25,001 nt of DNA from positions 1 through 25,001 of the forward strand of contig JAFABO010000176.1 of the NCBI GenBank assembly GCA_023426005.1, given 5' to 3'. The notes beneath the pieces are model-generated. The model searched no databases. It saw nothing but the letters and a program-made list of their open reading frames with translations, and was not told the origin of the DNA. The translations under genes were made by a program, and so were the position numbers. Source of the stretch: Bacillota bacterium. GTDB taxonomy: Bacteria; Bacillota; Clostridia; Acetivibrionales; DSM-1351. Below, in pieces: positions 22,880-25,001 of this stretch; positions within the stretch are counted from its first letter, which is position 1; each line of letters begins with the position of its first letter.

Positions 22880-24862
22880 ATGACAAAAGATACAAGAAAG
22901 ACTGAATATGGCAATGAAAGTATTTCATCGTTAAAAGGTGCGGACAGGGTGAGACTGCGTCCGGGTGTAATATTCGGATCAGACGGTCTGGACGGTTGTC
23001 AGCATTCTTTCTTTGAAATCCTGTCCAATTCAATTGATGAGGCACGGGAAGGGCATGGAAATGTCATCGAGGTAACCAGGTTTACAGACCATTCCATTAT
23101 GGTGCAGGACTGGGGAAGAGGTCTGCCTGTCGACTACAATACCAAGGAAGAGCGCTACAACTGGGAACTGGTATACTGCGAGCTATACGCAGGAGGAAAA
23201 TATCAGAACAACTCCGGTGAAAACTACGAATACAGCCTTGGTTTGAACGGACTCGGCGCATGTGCCACCCAATACAGCTCCGAATATTTTGATGTGACTG
23301 TATTCAGAGATGGATACAAGTACCAGCTTCACTTTGAAAAAGGTGAAAATATAGGCGGTCTGAGCAAGGAAAAATGTAAATACGAGCAGACCTCTACAAT
23401 TCAAAAGTGGAAGCCTGATATTCACGTCTTCACAGATATAAGCATACCTCTGGAATACTTCCAGACAGTTTTAAAAAAGCAGGCAGTTGTAAATGCGGGA
23501 CTGCGCTTTATTCTAAAGGATGAAGAATCAGGTGAAACCTTTGTGTACTGCTATGAAAACGGTATTGTGGATTACATAAAGGAAATAACCAGGGAAGATG
23601 GTTTCACCGAAATTCAATTCTATGAAACATCGACAAAAGGCCGGGACAGGGAGGACAAACCCGAATACAAGGTAAAAATGCAGATTGCCTTCTGCTTCAA
23701 CAACCACACAAATCTTCTGGAATACTACCACAACTCCAGCTTTCTGGAATATGGAGGTGCTCCTGACAAGGCCGTAAAAAATGCCCTGATATATGAAATA
23801 GACAAATGCATTAAAAACAGGGGGAAATATAATAAGGATGAGGCCAAAATTACCTTCGCAGATATCGAAGACAGTCTCATTCTGGTTGTTAATTCCTTCT
23901 CTACCGTTACTAGCTATGAAAATCAGACTAAAAAATCAATTACCAATAAATTTATTCAGGAAGCAATGACCGACTTCCTGAAACAGCAGCTCGAGATTTA
24001 TTTCATTGAAAATAAGATTGAAAGCGATAAAATAGTGGAGCAGATACTGGTCAACAAACGGAGCAGGGAAACCGCCGAAAAGACCAGAATAAATATAAAG
24101 AAAAAATTAAGCGGCAGCGTGGATATCTCCAACCGCGTCAAAAAGTTTGTAGACTGCAGAACAAAGGATCTTTTAAAACGGGAAATCTACATAGTGGAGG
24201 GAGACTCTGCCCTTGGTGCGTGCAAGCTGGGACGGGATGCGGAGTTCCAGGCCATAATGCCGGTAAGAGGTAAGATTCTCAACTGCCTGAAAGCCGAATA
24301 TGACAGTATATTCAAGAACGAAATCATAGTTGATCTGCTGAAGGTGCTGGGCTGTGGTGTGGAGATCAGGTCAAAGCACAACAAGGAATTGAATACTTTT
24401 GAATTGGAAAATCTCAGGTGGAACAAGGTTATTATATGTACCGATGCCGACGTGGACGGTTTCCAGATAAGAACGCTGATCCTTACAATGCTGTACAGGC
24501 TTGTGCCCACACTCCTTCAGGAAGGAAAGGTATTTATAGCTGAATCGCCTTTATTTGAAGTAATCTGCAGGGATAAGAGCTACTTCGCATATTCAGAGAA
24601 GGAAAAGGCTGAAATCCTGTCCAAGCTTGAAGGCAAAAAGTATACTATTCAGCGCTCCAAAGGACTCGGTGAAAATGAGCCCGACATGATGTGGCTGACT
24701 ACCATGAATCCCCAAACCCGCAGGCTTATAAAGGTCATGCCGGCCGATGTGGAGATTACGGCCCGGATGTTTGACGTATTGCTTGGAGACAACCTGCCGG
24801 GAAGAAAGTTGTTTATTGAGGAAAACGGCAACAAATATCTTGATATGATAGATGTAAGCTGA
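22880..24862 (+). CDS. Divergent type II topoisomerase ATPase/Toprim subunit (GyrB/ParE family)
   Basis: The 660-residue product has the GyrB/ParE layout. The GHKL ATPase includes HSFFEILSNSIDEA (Glu46, Asn50), VQDWGRGLPV and YSLGLNGLGACATQ. A transducer domain follows with the QTK loop (ENQTKKSITN). The Toprim domain has IYIVEGDSALGACKLGRD (Glu440), MPVRGKIL and TDADVDGFQIRTL (Asp522/524/526). The C-terminal end has QRSKGLGENEPDMMW. The length suits ParE or an insertion-free GyrB, but several family residues differ: SNS for DNS, GLNG for GLHG, and FQ for the usual (S/A)H after DADVDG. It therefore looks like a lineage-specific second enzyme, not the housekeeping gyrase. ATG 22880 has GGAGGAG upstream, and the frame extends to 22844 without conservation. 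Its partner subunit follows 80 bp later. Confidence 0.85.
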   Translation: MTKDTRKTEYGNESISSLKGADRVRLRPGVIFGSDGLDGCQHSFFEILSNSIDEAREGHGNVIEVTRFTDHSIMVQDWGRGLPVDYNTKEERYNWELVYCELYAGGKYQNNSGENYEYSLGLNGLGACATQYSSEYFDVTVFRDGYKYQLHFEKGENIGGLSKEKCKYEQTSTIQKWKPDIHVFTDISIPLEYFQTVLKKQAVVNAGLRFILKDEESGETFVYCYENGIVDYIKEITREDGFTEIQFYETSTKGRDREDKPEYKVKMQIAFCFNNHTNLLEYYHNSSFLEYGGAPDKAVKNALIYEIDKCIKNRGKYNKDEAKITFADIEDSLILVVNSFSTVTSYENQTKKSITNKFIQEAMTDFLKQQLEIYFIENKIESDKIVEQILVNKRSRETAEKTRINIKKKLSGSVDISNRVKKFVDCRTKDLLKREIYIVEGDSALGACKLGRDAEFQAIMPVRGKILNCLKAEYDSIFKNEIIVDLLKVLGCGVEIRSKHNKELNTFELENLRWNKVIICTDADVDGFQIRTLILTMLYRLVPTLLQEGKVFIAESPLFEVICRDKSYFAYSEKEKAEILSKLEGKKYTIQRSKGLGENEPDMMWLTTMNPQTRRLIKVMPADVEITARMFDVLLGDNLPGRKLFIEENGNKYLDMIDVS

Positions 24863-24942
24863 TTAAATAAATTTAACTGGAAGTTAAATATTAAGTATAA
24901 TGAAATTCTTATAACTTGAACTTTACGGAAAAGAGGATATGA

Positions 24943-25001
24943 ATGTCTACTCACAAAAATCTGGTTGAACAGGATATAGTTTCAACGCTTGAAAATAACT
25001 A
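24943..25001 (+). CDS. Type II topoisomerase A subunit (GyrA/ParC family), start only
   Basis: The last 59 bases encode MSTHKNLVEQDIVSTLENNY, reading out of the window. The pattern resembles the extreme N-terminus of GyrA/ParC proteins, just before their conserved Met-Pro-Tyr-Ala segment. AAGAGGAT lies about 6 nt upstream. A second ATG at 24939 is in another frame and stops after nine codons. The assignment rests mainly on its position behind the B subunit. Confidence 0.65.
   Translation, partial: MSTHKNLVEQDIVSTLENN

Noticed and set aside
1..25001. CRISPR array, tRNA, rRNA, prophage or defence island
   Set aside because: No regularly spaced direct repeats, no tRNA- or rRNA-like sequences and no phage or nuclease genes were seen. 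The tandem repeats present lie within protein genes.

Overview
The window looks like chromosomal DNA of an anaerobic, Gram-positive member of the Clostridia, perhaps a cellulolytic Ruminiclostridium-type organism (inferred from gene content, strong AAGGAGG ribosome binding sites, AT-rich intergenic DNA and moderate-GC genes). Ferredoxin-dependent 2-oxoacid oxidation (IorAB), an S-layer (SLH) protein, lipoproteins, a YesM/YesN-type two-component pair and CUT1 sugar uptake fit this. No rRNA, tRNA, CRISPR array or intact transposase gene was seen.

Layout. (1) 1-274, minus: 5' part of an ECF-like sigma factor. (2) 275-654: long divergent intergenic region with a perfect 18-bp palindrome, a larger dyad and a possible 23-residue ORF. 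(3) 655-5208: iorA, iorB, methylglyoxal synthase, then an approximately 315-bp giant imperfect palindrome, then paaK with its own promoter. (4) 5395-11461: HlyD/MacA-type adaptor, MacB-type ATPase and permease, and a secreted SLH protein. (5) 11610-14046: a repeat-rich lipoprotein, an 89-bp IS-end-like mini-element, a tetrahydrofolate riboswitch with attenuator hairpins upstream of a FolT-like ECF transporter S component, and a DUF4097-like lipoprotein. (6) 14109-14699, minus: unknown protein. (7) 14929-22613: sensor kinase, AraC-type response regulator, sugar-binding lipoprotein, two permeases and a cytoplasmic GH29 alpha-L-fucosidase. (8) 22880-25001: a divergent type II topoisomerase ATPase subunit followed by the start of its partner subunit.

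How they work together. IorAB would convert aryl pyruvates to aryl-acetyl-CoA, and PaaK interconverts aryl acetates and their CoA esters. The adaptor/ATPase/permease set forms a MacAB-like export or envelope-stress module. The two-component pair probably senses an extracellular sugar and controls the adjacent importer, with imported fucosides cut inside the cell by GH29; no transporter ATPase is encoded here, so a shared one is expected elsewhere. The riboswitch links folate uptake to folate status.

The least explained items are the giant palindrome at 3577-3891, the dyads at 303-375, the divergent topoisomerase pair, and the Pro-Gly tandem repeats in two envelope proteins.
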